From Clavelina lepadiformis (taxonomy: Eukaryota; Chordata; Ascidiacea; Aplousobranchia; Clavelinidae): 64,000 nt of DNA. Numbering within the stretch: position 1 is the first letter of the stretch; each line of letters opens with the position of its first letter. Below, piece after piece: positions 11,037 through 23,894 of this stretch. Made by a program: the position numbers and the translations under genes. The DNA is taken from the NCBI RefSeq assembly GCF_947623445.1, contig NC_135245.1, positions 19,599,501-19,663,500 of the forward strand, read 5' to 3'. The notes below the pieces were generated by a model that had not been told where the DNA came from, made no database searches, and worked only from the letters and a program-made list of their open reading frames with translations.

Positions 11037-12557
11037 TAAAGATTAGGCACTTTGGAAAAAGCACTCAAATATGTTTCTGTTTGTGCGCGGCGCCCCGTAG
11101 TTGCAGTTAAAGCGAATTGAAGTTGTTTTCACTATTTAATGGACCAGGGAGGCACGGCGCCAAGTTATTTTTAAGCACGCAAGATATTGACAATAACTTA
11201 TACTCTATAAGTTACAGTAAATTTAATTTGAAATATTTGTCGAAAATAGGCCAGAAACTTGTAAATACAAATGTTCTATAAATGTTAGTTAAAACAATAT
11301 TTACAGTTCTCTAGAATCTACCAAATCTAGGTTTTTGAGAGAACATGATCGCGAACGTGACATTGTTGATGTGAAATGCGTCTTCCAGCCTCACCGCTTA
11401 TGATGAATTTCCACTGCAAAGTTATACATTTTTGAATATCGATTTTTGACATCTGGTGTCATCTACATCTATCTACATATATATCATCTATACGTGACGA
11501 GCTATGTGCGTCATATGCAACTTGCGTGGACCGCGTACACTTCAACGAGGGCTATGGTTTTGTGTGTAAAGTGCAGTTTGTGTAGTTTTGTGCGTCAAGT
11601 ACGTTACATGCCTTACGAGCACTACGTGCGGGCAATAGGGATGTCGAGTAAAGACCTTTCTCAGTCTGACGGTAAAAATTCCAAAACCTTGCTACGTTTC
11701 ATAGCACTTGAACTTACATGTTCGTATGTTCAGCATTTTATAGTTTAGCTGCTTGGCAGAAAACAATCAGTCATCGAAAATGCACATTTAGTTTAATGTT
11801 AAACTACGGTTATAGCAGATTAAATGGTAAAGCTTGAAGCGCACAAATTTACGGATTAATACTGAAGCCAGGGCACATGAGTGGGTTCCACGACATATGG
11901 CCGCGGGAAAGTGGCCGCGAACAAACTCACCGGGGTCAACTGAACGTGACGTAAATTGACCGCAGACAAACTGACTGTGACATAAACTGGCCGGCGATCA
12001 AATTAACCGTCGATAAATTGGCCGGCGATCAAATTAACCGACGACAAATTGGCCGTCAAAAGGTCAAAATTCTAATTCACTATCTAGTCACTTCTGTTTA
12101 TTTCAATAAACGTTTCAATGAGTATTGAAATAAAAAACAATTTTGTTAAAAACAAAGGAAATAGTTACAAACAAATATTTACTTTACATATCATATACTA
12201 CCGAGTTTAAAATTTTGACCTTTTGACGGCCAATTTGTCGCCGGTTAATTTGATCGCCGGCCAATTTATCGACGGTTAATTTGATCGCCGGCCAGTTTAT
12301 GTCACAGTCAGTTTGTCTGCGGTCAATTTACGTCACGTTCAGTTGACCCCGGTGAGTTTGTTCGCGGCCACTTTCCCGCGGCCATATGTCGTGCTCCCAC
12401 ATGAGTGTGTGGTGAAGTTGCAGAAAATTATAAGTTGTAAGCACTCGATTTTTGCAAAAATTAAAATTCTGAGAAGCCGCCATTAATTGATAAACACTAT
12501 CTTCTATTGGAATTGAACCGTAAGATAAATTCATCCAGAAGTCGTCCAAAGAGCATT
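11037..12557. other. intergenic, holding a foldback element
   Basis: Apart from the 515-bp foldback transposon at 11884-12398 nothing is recognised. A 100-codon plus-strand frame at 11446-11748 starts in a run of simple ATCTAC-like repeats and shows no protein-like features. Confidence 0.5.
11884..12398. mobile_element. foldback MITE, 515 bp, copy 1 (Mutator-like 9-bp target duplication)
   Basis: The two arms, 11884-12071 and 12211-12398, are inverted repeats of 188 bp that start GGTTCCACGACATATGG on the left and GGGAGCACGACATATGG on the right strand. The loop is about 139 bp and AT-rich. Inside each arm the word GGCCGGCGATCAAATTAACC is repeated twice. The 9-bp direct repeat ACATGAGTG flanks the element at 11875-11883 and 12399-12407. 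There is no transposase frame. A 9-bp duplication with long terminal repeats fits the Mutator superfamily best, though the assignment is an inference. It lies just beyond the 3' end of the neighbouring LU-sushi-vWA gene. Confidence 0.88.
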
Positions 12558-15500
12558 TTAGTCCTCATTTAGCCCAACTAAATCACACGGGTCTCTGCAG
12601 ATCTGTTCCGTGATTTCAATCGCAAAAGCATCGTTCAAACTGCTAAAGCCTCCATCTACGAAAAAGTAACGATCTCCTGCTCCTGCGATGCTCAGAAGAT
12701 CGTCTTCGATGTTAAAATCGACTCGAGCGCCTTCCGGCCGGATACCGATGGCGTAGGTCTGTGAAAAGCAAAGGTATCATGATCTTGAAAGTTTACTGTA
12801 AGTTCAAGTAACCTTAAACACTTTCCACGATCACTTGAAAAAGACGATATTTGGAATTTACAACAGTCGTGATATTTGTTATATTCGGGATTCGAACGAA
12901 GATTTACGATTTTAGATAAAAGGATTCTGTAAACAACCGTTTTGGAAATCTTTGTCAAAAGTTGAACAAAATTTCTTTTCGATTCCTATTTAGATCCAAT
13001 ATCCATAAAAAACCAACAAAACGGCTTAAACTTTTAGCTTTGCAAACAAGCGCTTCAATTTCTACTCTCACCGCCTATCTTAAATCTCAGGGACCGCGGA
13101 AATGAAGAGAAAAATGCGACCGATGTCGCGTGATTTCATACGTACCAGAGCCCCCTCATCTCGGAGGAGTTGCGACGGGATGGCTACGTCATCCTGGGAT
13201 CTCCCGTCAGTGAGAACAACCACGAGATCGCGGGCAGAGGGGCGATGGCCATGACCTTCGGCTAGGATGACCTCCCTCGTGAAGTTGATCGCTTGCCCGG
13301 TTCTGGTTCCTATGAAGTTATTGTGACGTCATTATGACATTGATTATCTGCCCTTGTTCATCATGGTTATCGTCTTACAACATTTCTTATCGATCTGCTA
13401 ATCATACAAATACTTGGTATAATGTTGTTATTAGATCTATTTCATATCTCTAGATACCTGATCCATCGTATGGCAAGTTTCTGATCGCGTTAAAAAGTTC
13501 AGTTTGGTTGTAATCATTATCAAGGTCAATTTCATTTACTGTGTCCACTTCTCTGTTGTATCGGATTACGGCAACCTCCAAGCTATCGTGGCCCAACGTA
13601 AACTTCCTGCGAGAACAAAAATGTTGTGTTTTAATTGCAATTAACTGACACCTAGTGAACGAAAATTTAGGAATAATATTGAACTTATAGTTAATAATAA
13701 TGGAATAATAGAATAATAATTCCAGTTAATAGCTGTTGATAGTTAATGATACTGTATAATAATGTTCAACTAGTTAATAAAAGTTAATTTCGTGAGTCGT
13801 GTTAAAAGCGATCCTGACCTTGGTAGCTATTACACCCAGTTAATAGATTGCAGGCTTGCTGGCAACAACCTTAATTACATGTGCGTGTGACGTAACAAAG
13901 ATGACGAAGACGTAAAATAAGAGGCCGACTCACGATATAAGAAGCTCCGTGAAGGCGAGCATCGTTCGCCATCCGTCTTCACCAACGGACGAGGAGGAAT
14001 CGAGGACAATCACCATGTCAACCACAACTTGCTCCGGGCAAGGTTCTAGGAAAAAGCATTTTAGCTGATGTCGGAGATCCTATGCATTCATCTCACAAAA
14101 GCTTTGACTATGTTAGCTCCAGATTCAGTTGAACCAATGGGTTTAAACAGTTATCCATAAATTAGCACTTTAGCGGTGCCCTTATTATAAGACGCTGGTA
14201 TCAACTGAACCCAAATTGAGGCCAGTTTTATGGTCAACGATGACGGAAACTTTTTTAATATGGGCGGGTCCAGTTAATGTATAACTTGGTAACCAAATTT
14301 CTTGACTTGAGTTTTGCTGTGGATCTGCCAATTTTGAACACGTATGGTTTTTAAAAATTGAATGAGCTAGCCCGACCTCTATCCTCCGATCTATACTTAG
14401 GGTTAAATGTTGGCATTGTACTTGCGCAACAGGGCGTGTCCTTGTCCCATCGTCCGTCGTTGAGACAAACATTGCTCACGACATCTGGCGGATAGATTTC
14501 GGACGGACTTTCGCAAGTGAACGTGCAACTGGACTCGAATAAGTTTCCGTTCGAACATGAAATATTGCCGTTTGTGTTGGCGCCTTGATCCGGGCAAGAT
14601 ATCCCTGATTATAAATAGTTGAATATCCATAAATTTGTGGTTGACATTAAACTACACAACTTATTTTGTGCAAACCAACACAACAAAGTCAGTTTCTAAC
14701 ATCCATGGCTATCCTAAAACGCTTGATTCACATCCTAGCAGTACAGGCAGGTCATGATTTATGAGTAAACTTACGGTTACATGAGGTTTCTCGTGGTCCG
14801 GTGGGAGTGTTAGTGCTCCAATCAGCGGCTTCAAAACCGTTTGGCTGGCAAGTTGAAGTTCTCGCTCCGTTCAAAGTGAAGCCGGGATCGCACGAAAATC
14901 TGAACATTGTGATGTAATGATATTAACAACCGCAAACGCTTCCATCATTCTTAACTTGCGTCTGTAACGTTTCAAAGGTTGTTCATAGTCTTGTACAGTA
15001 AAATCTTTTTAACTTCTACCGCCAAGCACGTCATTATTTACGTGCAAACGCTGTTAAGAATGTTGCGTCTGCTGCACGAGATCGCCCCGTTGCGGAGAGA
15101 AATATGCGGCGGGTTGCACAGCGCTTGGGCACAGCGAGGCGCTAGACTGCTCCAGGTCCCGTCATCGTCTATATAATTGAAAGTAAAATTCTCTAAAATT
15201 TTACCGAAACAACTTAGACCTGAACTAGCTGGCCATGACTTGCTTGAGCCAGACCAATGGTTCCCTAAGTGGGGTCGGGAAAGCAATTTGAAAGTTTTGC
15301 GAAGGTTTCCCCAATAGTTGGTACCGGCATAAAAGGTCCTCTTTTAAACTGATACATTAAATTTTATTGACTTGAAATTTAAACAAGAGTCAAATTTACT
15401 TGGTAATGGCACGATTAAAAATATTTTAGCTTGCAGCTAATTCGTTTTGGATTACACAGGCGTATGCAAATCATGAAATATAATTCCAGGGTCGGTAGCG

Positions 15501-16956
15501 CAAACTTTTTGAAAGCTTTGGGGACCACCGAGCTGTAGACAGACACAAGCAAGCGGATAATTTGAAACTTTTCACCAACTTACTACAAGTGGATGTGACT
15601 GAACCGACCAGATTGTAACCATCGGGACATGAGAAGGAGCACGCACTTCCAACTCTGTTGCGGTTCGAACAATCAACCGATCCCGGATTCGGTGGGCGAT
15701 GACGTGGCCGGCATGCCCTAACTGTGACGTAACAGAAGACCAATTCACGAAAAAAGTTGTTTGTGGTTCAGGTCAGTTGATCAGTCGGATTTTTAAATCG
15801 ATTTATCAATTAGCTATAAAATGTCGAAACAATGCAAACGCGGCGAAGACAACCAGTTATTTGTTTAATTCTTTCAACGATGGCTACAAAAAATTCAACT
15901 CATAGATTTTAAATAACGTCCCAGAAATGTAGGCCACACAATCCCACAAATTTTCGTTAACGCCCCACCTGGCTGTCTGCCAAAGCACTGATGTGGTCCA
16001 ATGTTACACGCGTCAGACTGACAGCAACAACGACACACCATATTAGGAAAGTTGCTGTTGCATTGTGTTGGCCGCCAGGCTGGCCTGTTGTTCTAAAAAT
16101 CGTGACGCAGGTTTAGTTTCAGTGGAATAGGTTCGACCGATATAATCTAAGGTACGTTTGTCGAACATTCTGTGACAGAAGTGTCGCTTATTACAAATTG
16201 TTTATTACGTTTTAACAAAACAAACAATTGTCAGAATCTAAGTCACTGAGCATCTCATGCGAGATGCGCGTCCTTTTACCTGGACTTGATTGTTATCGCA
16301 AGCCAGTGGTTGTTTGCAATGTTTGAAAATTATTCTTTCTGGTCCAAGGTTAATTTTTCGTTCTTCGATTGCGCAAGCAAGCTAAATGTAGAAACAACAT
16401 CGACATTTTGATCTATGCCCTTTAATTTTCTTTTACTATAAAGTTTGGTTCTTTTACTAAGTTGTTTTCATCAAAAGTAAATGTAAAATAAATGTGAAGA
16501 ATTACACAATTTTAAACACGGTGTCCTCAGTTTGTACTTAAACTTACATAACTTAATGGAACTTTATGTCTGCCGTGAAAATAAGCGTTAAAAACATGGG
16601 ACACTTTACCTCGTTAGGCATGCATTCCTTCATCACTCCTCTGGTATCGCATTCTTGGTGAGATCGCGCATTTTCACAAGTCATACAACGAAGACCTAAT
16701 ACAACGAAATATATCAATCACGAATAGACAAAGAATCCAGTGTTATGCATCTATAATCTATATAAGTATATAAGTTAGTATAATTATGATACTAATACCA
16801 CTATGCAGCTTTTTCATGTACGTTTATAATCATATGACAGTGACGAAAATAATTCATGAGTGACATTTTTACTGTATTTTCTAAAATTGAACAAAGCGTC
16901 TTACCATTTACATTTGTGATTAAAATAGTAGTGAATATTACGTTGACAAAAATCAT
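12558..16956 (-). CDS. secreted LU - 3x sushi - vWA protein (paralogue A)
   Basis: Twelve exons join in frame to 520 residues: 16905-16956, 16610-16695, 16280-16381, 15969-16092, 15584-15721, 15042-15168, 14775-14899, 14422-14604, 13934-14045, 13458-13606, 13146-13309 and 12558-12758. Exon 1 is a signal peptide (MIFVNVIFTTILITNVN). Exons 2-4 make a Ly6/uPAR three-finger domain: LRCMTC at the start and CRCCCQSDACN at the end, the CC-x2-D-x-CN hallmark. Exons 5-8 hold three sushi/CCP units (for example DDGTWSSLAPRC and NDGRWDKDTPCC). Exons 9-12 form a von Willebrand A domain with an intact metal site: VIVLDSSSSVG (DxSxS), an INFTRE segment and VVLTDG. The stop follows the vWA directly, so there is no protease domain as in complement factor B. 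It is probably an extracellular adhesion or recognition protein; the ligand is unknown. Every exon phase agrees. Confidence 0.85.
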
Positions 16957-19424
16957 GTCAAACCTTTTGCGAATCTATGAAAATAAATCAGAAATATTAA
17001 TTAATTAAATGAGACGTGTTTACGGTAAAGAATTCTCATTAATAAATTAATTTCAACCAACAAAGTATTAAAAAATAAATGTATTTTTTCACCGAACAGT
17101 TTTAAGACTCCTCCTAACAACTACAAATTTAACGCTTGATTCAACCCAAATCTTCCAATGTTACTATATGAAGCAATATTATCAAGGTATACCGACGTTT
17201 TATAACCCAATACTTAAGTGGGGCAATTACTTTTTTCTCCTCTTTTTTTGGGACTGCGAGGTGCAGTAAAACCGGTTTTGCTGAACTACCGCGGTGATTT
17301 ACAAGATTCTTTCTTTCGGAAATAAAACTTCACTGGTTCAACATTAAGATTTATTTCTTTGATAAAACTTTCCTCGCTTTTCTACATTTGAAAAATTCAC
17401 TTTTCTTGACAGCTAATTGTACGCACTTGCTTCTATACACAACATGCAGTCTTGTTGTAGTTATAAGCACTACCAAGAATTCGTTGGTTGATCGAGATCT
17501 TTTCCGATCTTTTCTTGCGTTTCTTCTTCACCTCAGAGTGCATCAGAGGTTTTTTCTGAAAGGAAACAGCAAGAATCGTTCTGGGCAAATGTCGAATTGA
17601 TCTTGAACATAACATACAACTTATAGCAATCTCATTGTAATTATTCTCAATTCTGCATGGTCTGATTTTCAGAGGACGTTTTGAAAAAGAATACTTGCAG
17701 TAAAAATGAAAATAAAATACAATATATATTATATAAGGTGGCACTCTTCAGGTTAACTTTAATTTTAGTTCTTCTACACGAGCTTTCGCAAGCATGAGGT
17801 TGTCTCTTCAGGTGTAGTAAGAAAGAGTGCATAGCAAAAATACCTGGGCATGTTTTCTAAAAATATATCGGCTTTATTTTAAAATGTTTTTAAAACCCTT
17901 TGTTTCATGTAAAGAATTATATTGATTATTAGCAAGTATAATGTCGGCAACGATTTTTAAAAAGGAAAAAAAATGTGAATTATTAGGTTGTTAGAATACT
18001 TGATGCTTACGTAAAAATTATTTTCGGTCTTATTTGTGACAATATCCCAAAAATGTGGCAAAAACGACGCCAACCTTAGTTGAGATTCAGTGTTTTCTGA
18101 GATGCGATACTTGATTTTTCTTGATATCTATATCCAAAGAAATAAAAGAGTAAAGTTCACTTACAAGAGAGTTTGGTGGTGTTATTGCTCTTATCAAACG
18201 ATGTTCTGGTAATGTTAACCAATTTGTAACTTATATACTTTACGATTAATGAACGTTTTGTCCTTGTAAGTTTTTTTGTATCTACTTTCTTTACGGAATA
18301 ATGTTACTAATTTCAATTTTTCGCCAACCAATCATTGGGTTGAGTTTCGTTTTCAAGTCGAGGAAGAGGCTGTTGTCTAAAAGTTCTAAAAGAAAACTTA
18401 CTCTAGATGGGAAATGATGGCACTTTTCCATCTCAGATTCCTTCATCGCTACACCATTTGCGAAACATGAGCATACAGTAATATTTTTCTAGCTAAGTTC
18501 ATCCGGTCAAGTTCTTCAATGACGATCAAGCTTTTCGTCACCCTTCCTGACTCTTAGAGAACACCGAAATTCATTTTATCGATTATATGACAGATAAAGC
18601 AGTTCAATATGTACACCGTGTTGCCTGATATATTTTCTTCCAGGTTGGTTTAACAAAACTATACCTGCATAAACTATAACATATATATACATATATACCT
18701 GCAGTGTGTATTGCGCTAATGTTTCGTTTCATCTGTCTTTCAGTTATGGTTAGTTATTCCTATAGGAATACCTTTCAACGCCATAATAACTCTAATTCCA
18801 CAATAAGAATAAGAATCCTACAGTGACTAAAATATGGAATTTATTTTCAGATTTTTAAATGTCAATACTCAAGCTCAAAATTGTCTGAAAACTCTGAAAT
18901 TATGGACAATTTTCCATTTTTAAATCTGCCACCTCTCATGTGTTAGGATTATTCACATCATCGAACTTTCCTTTAACTTTCGCTCTCAGACACAAAACGT
19001 TTGTTAGAATCTAAATTCAGAATTTTGAGACGTGTTCTCGAAGCCTCACAAGAGCGCAATGATATGAATACAAAGGCGTAATTGGCCGCTGGGTTTCCAG
19101 CTAAGCACAGACACACAACATTGATGTAACACACTTATTCAACCAAAACATTTAGGACATTTTTCGCAAAGAACGCTATAGTCAGTTTTCTAGTTCGGGG
19201 CGAGTCGAAATGGCTTCATTGCAGAACATTGCTTCGATAATAGCAACAAGCGCGAAAATAATGTTGTGCGTTGTTGTGTTACGTATTGACTAAGATGTTT
19301 CGGGCCTAAGGAAAAACAACTAAGTTTCTATAATCACTATCAGTTTATTATCACCCAAAGTAGTGCATTAGTTTGCACAATCCACATACACATATGACCA
19401 TCGTTACAAGTTCAAAGTTCTTAT
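16957..19424. other. intergenic between the two LU-sushi-vWA genes
   Basis: 2.5 kb of AT-rich DNA. It must hold the promoter of the downstream paralogue (start at 16956) and the 3' end of the upstream one. Short frames near 17390-17830 lie on both strands in low-complexity sequence and have no protein-like features. Confidence 0.5.
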
Positions 19425-22400
19425 TTATAAATGGGGGGTAAGACCGCATGGATCACTGCAGATCTCTCTCGTGATTTCCTCCGCAAAATCGGCGTTCAAA
19501 CGGCTGAATCCGTCTTCTACTACAAAGAAGTGGTCCTCGGACCCGGCAATATTGAGAAGATCGTTCCTGATATCAAAGTTGTCAGGAGCCTGGTCGGGCC
19601 GGATTCCAATGGCGTAAGTCTGCAAAGTGATGCAACAATTCAATTGAAACGTATCGACGTCATCTAATGCAATGGCGATTATTCGTTTTAACGATTCAAC
19701 CAAAGAACAACTAAACCCCGGAGTGATTCAACCCAATGACTATTCAAACCATGGATATTGGTTGGGTCGTTCTGGGTTTAATTGTCCGTGGGTTGAACCG
19801 ACGTTTTATGTACACACGTATAAACAACGACTTGTAACTGGAATATTCCTAATTAATAATGTATTCTCATGTTTGCATGATGTCCATGGGCATGTGCCGA
19901 CAACATGCAGTGGGAGAGTTAACTATATAAATGCTTTACCATAACTCCACGTTCACGAAGAAGTCTGGAGGGGACAGCGACATCGTCCTGTGACCTTCCG
20001 TCTGTAAGAACGACCACTAAGTCGTGCGCGAACTCTCTATGTCCATGACCATTTTCCAGAATGAACTCGCGCGTAAAGTTTATCGCGTTACCGGTCCTCG
20101 TCCCTGTCCAGAAACTTCTGTTGCTTCAATCGCATTTTCGCTACCTTGTGATGTCTGACTTATGTACTTTGAACGCTCATAATGCTACAAGCGGTTTGTT
20201 GCATGATAACTGCTTACGTCATAAAACACTGTCATGCTTTTACACTTCTCAACGATCGTGACTTACCGGATCCGTCGTAAGGTAAGCTCGAGATGGCAGC
20301 AAAGAGCTCGTCTCGGTTGAAACCATTATCTAGCGGGATGATGTTATCCGTGTCCACTTCCGCGTTATAACGGACAACAGCGACTTCGACAGAATTATTT
20401 CCCAGAGTGTAAAGTCTGGTAGCGATAAATTTATGGTGAAATATTCTATCGACAGAATAATTCCGTTGCCGAAACAAAATCACAAATAATAAAATATTGT
20501 CATCGCCAAAAGGAATTAAACAACAGCATAGTGAGGTAACAATAGAAGAGATGGACGAATTCATTTTACTGACGTGGTTAGGCTCAACAAAAAATAACAT
20601 CCCTAAGAGGAAGTAAGGCTCTTAGCAAGCCTTGACGTGAACTTACTAAAGTAAAAATACCGGTATATAAGTCTTAACATATCACTCATCACCTTATAGC
20701 TGCAACTTATGATCCCTAAGGTGAGACTTAACGTGACCTTATATAGTACCGGCAATAATATTGTATAGTAGAATAGGTCTTAAACGTAACTAACTAACTC
20801 GTAACATGACTTTCAACCAAAGACAAGCAAGAAGCAAAACTCACGATAAAAGGCTTCTGGTAAAAGAAAGCAAAGTTTGCCATCCCGCCTCACCGACAGA
20901 AGAAGAAGAGTCAAGAATGATGACCAGGTCTACAACCACCAGTGACGGACACGGATCTAGTGACGTCATTGCCAAACAAATGTCAATCGTATACTTGCTT
21001 GTATGATATAGGTTGCATATAGACCAAAAATTATATGTTCTAGAGTCTAGACTACCGTGATATAGCATAGAATGGTTATCTACATATGCTTGTGCTAAGC
21101 GAGCTTTGTTGTTCGAGAGTGATAGGAAACAGACTACACCGCTATATATTAACATGCAGCCAGCTGATGAAACGCACATGGACCAGTATATAGGAAAAAC
21201 TTAGTTATTTACAACATAAATTGTTAACGTTCGTTTCTTACTTACAACATAAGAAAGCTGTCAACATATAAAGGAACTCATATTTCTATGTCATCCTGCA
21301 GTTTTAACATTCGCAAAAAATGGAACATATCTGACTTTAAAATGTATCGTAATCCGTATACAAACCGAGTGAGATAGTTCTAATTTGATTTCTGTGTAAG
21401 TGCGCACAATGGATTTATTTGTTGTTCTCTTAAATATGTTCCAATTGGTGTCAGTGCCTGATACAGTATTTTCTTGAAACGCAGAACGAACTAACACCAT
21501 ATTATTTTGCTCCTAAGTTCTACTTTTAATTCTACCCAAGGGCAAAAAAGTTATTTATTTGATGTCTTTTTACTTGCACAACACGGCGCCGGTTTGCTCC
21601 AGCTTCCGTCTTCCAAACACACGCTACTAGAGGAGTCTGGAGGATAAATCTGGGCAGGAGCCTGGCACTGGAAGTCGCACTTTGATCTAAAACGGTTTCC
21701 ATCGCTGCAGGTTGTGATACCGCCACGTACGACTTCTTGATTGCCGCAAGAGATCGCTGCTGAGCATAAAATGACGTCAATCTGACGCTAATTTTCTAAG
21801 TTATATAAGAAAGATATTTAAAGGCAGCAATCAGTAAGAAAAAATAAAGAAAAATCACGCAAACATTCACGTCCGCATGTGGGAGCTGGTGAGCTCCATA
21901 ATAAGATTCCATAATTTCTGTACGTTTTCTCGTCTTTTGTAGCAATAAAAATAAAAGGAGGCAAAAATCAGTTCCTCTTTTTAAAGAAAAAAGAACTCAA
22001 AGAGTTAACGTAGCCAGTTATGGTCAGGTAACCACTCACAAAGCCATAATTAGAAGTATTATAATGACCACGATTAAACAAAAAGCAAAAAAAAAACTTT
22101 ACCAGCTTTCCCAAAACATCTTTCGTGTCCAATGTTACATTCGTCCTCAAAACAGCAGCATCTGCAGACTGAGTTTGGAAACTTGTCGTTGCACTGTATG
22201 GGCCACCAAGCAGGGCGATCATTCTTTAAAAGAAAATTAACAAAATGTTGGCTTTAAAAATTGTTATGACACCTAAAAAATTTATGCAAGTTTGAATAAT
22301 TTGTGATGGATTAAGTTTTACACACCAGAGTTTTCCTTTATTTTAGCATGAATATGATTATTCACTCAGAAAGTAAGTTGTTACAAAAAGTTTGCCGGAC

Positions 22401-23894
22401 GTTTGCAGATTGCGTGCATTCAAACACCATTTTACCTGTATGTAGTTGTTGTTACACGCCAGTGGCTGCTTGCAGTGTTTAAATATCAAACGACCGGGAC
22501 CGTAATTGACCTTTCTCTCTTCAATAGCGCATGAAAGCTGCAGTCATAATATTTCGCTAAGATGCTCGCAGCATGCATTTTGGCACGCAAGAGCACATGT
22601 ATTTATAGGCCTACTTTGATCTGCTATACGCTGTGTAGATGTACGGTGGTAAGGGATGAGCCGCGAGGAAGATTATTCTGGTTCGTGCGAACCCGAATAT
22701 CATGAAGGTCGACACGAACGAATCCCGAATCTATTCGTATTAGAACCAAACAATAAAATTTCCTCCAAAAGCTGTCAATTTTTTCTTCTAAAATGACGTA
22801 ATCGATAAACAAATCGCTTTGTTTTGAAAAATAGTGCTTAAAAAACGATTGAAAAAGCAAAATCGTTAGGAACACGACCTTCATTGTAAGTACTATTGAC
22901 TCTAGTTTAGCTTTGTCAGGAAACTAGATCCTCATTTTTAACAAAAGTTAGCAAATTTATAAGTAATTTTGTATTCGGGTTCGTCATTGTTGGTATTCGT
23001 GTTCGCCCAAATCTTCCATAAAGGCGATATTCGGCGAATCTATTCGGGTTCGGGTTCAGGTTCGTATAGGCCCATCCCTATACGGTACCATGGAATACTA
23101 ATTGACTGCGATTATTACTTCATTTTCAAGGCATTCTCTCATTACTCCTTGGCTGTCGCAATCTTCGTGCGATCGCGCATTTTCACAAGTCATGCAGCGA
23201 AGACCTGGCAAAGTTAAAAAACGGTAAATGCATGAAAGTATACAGCAAACGGTTCCACGACATATGGCCGCGGGAAAGTGGCCGCGAACAAACTCACCGG
23301 GGTCAACTGAACGTGACGTAAATTGACCGCAGACAAACTGACTGTGACATAAACTGGCCGGCGATCAAATTAACCGTCGATAAATTGGCCGGCGATCAAA
23401 TTAACCGACGACAAATTGGCCGTCAAAAGGTCAAAATTCTAATTCACTATCTAGTCACTTCTGTTTATTTCAATAAACGTTTCAATGTGTATTGAAATAA
23501 AAAACAATTTTGTTAAAAACAAAGGAAATAGTTACAAACAAATATTTACTTTACATATCATATACTACCGAGTTTAAAATTTTGACCTTTTGACGGCCAA
23601 TTTGTCGTCGGTTAATTTGATCGCCGGCCAATTTATCGACGGTTAATTTGATCGCCGGCCAGTTTATGTCACAGTCAGTTTGTCTGCGGTCAATTTACGT
23701 CACGTTCAGTTGACCCCGGTGAGTTTGTTCGCGGCCACTTTCCCGCGGCCATATGTCGTGCTCCCACAGCAAACTATGCCGTCTAAAACCTTATGGGTAA
23801 CGAAGTTAGAAATAAAGTTTGTTTTGATAATTGTAAGAGAAGCATTACCTTGGGCAGTAGCAATTAATGACAACATCAATAAAACGGTATTCAT
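19425..23894 (-). CDS. secreted LU - 1x sushi - vWA protein (paralogue B)
   Basis: Nine exons join in frame to 386 residues: 23849-23894, 23119-23204, 22436-22537, 22103-22223, 21574-21759, 20845-20956, 20267-20415, 19940-20103 and 19425-19619. Exon 1 is a signal peptide (MNTVLLMLSLIATAQ). Exons 2-4 encode the Ly6/uPAR domain (LRCMTCENARSHEDC ... CRCCCFEDECN). Exon 5 is a single sushi unit ending LEDGSWSKPAPCC. Exons 6-9 are the vWA domain with VIILDSSSSVG, NFTREF and VVLTDGRSQDD, so the metal-binding site is complete. Exons 2, 3, 6, 7 and 8 have exactly the lengths of their counterparts in paralogue A (86, 102, 112, 149 and 164 bases) and all phases match, so the two are tandem duplicates. 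B lacks two sushi units that A has. Intron 1 carries a foldback element and the next intron a hAT-like element. Confidence 0.85.
22650..23080. mobile_element. hAT-like non-autonomous element in intron 2 of paralogue B
   Basis: The left end TAAGGGATGAGCC and the reverse complement of the right end TAGGGATGGGCC form imperfect inverted termini of the hAT 'AGGGATGGGC' type. The flanks TACGGTGG (22642-22649) and TACGGTAC (23081-23088) agree at six of eight bases. Sub-terminal words rich in GGTTCG and CGAAT repeat on both arms. No transposase frame is present. The element lies between the first and second LU-domain exons. Confidence 0.5.
23251..23765. mobile_element. foldback MITE, 515 bp, copy 2
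   Basis: It has the same length and structure as the copy at 11884-12398, and only two base differences were noticed by eye over 515 bp. The arms are 23251-23438 and 23578-23765. The target duplication is a different 9-mer, ACAGCAAAC, at 23242-23250 and 23766-23774, so the two copies are independent insertions and not part of the gene duplication. It lies in the first intron of paralogue B, between the signal-peptide exon and the LU domain. Confidence 0.9.
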
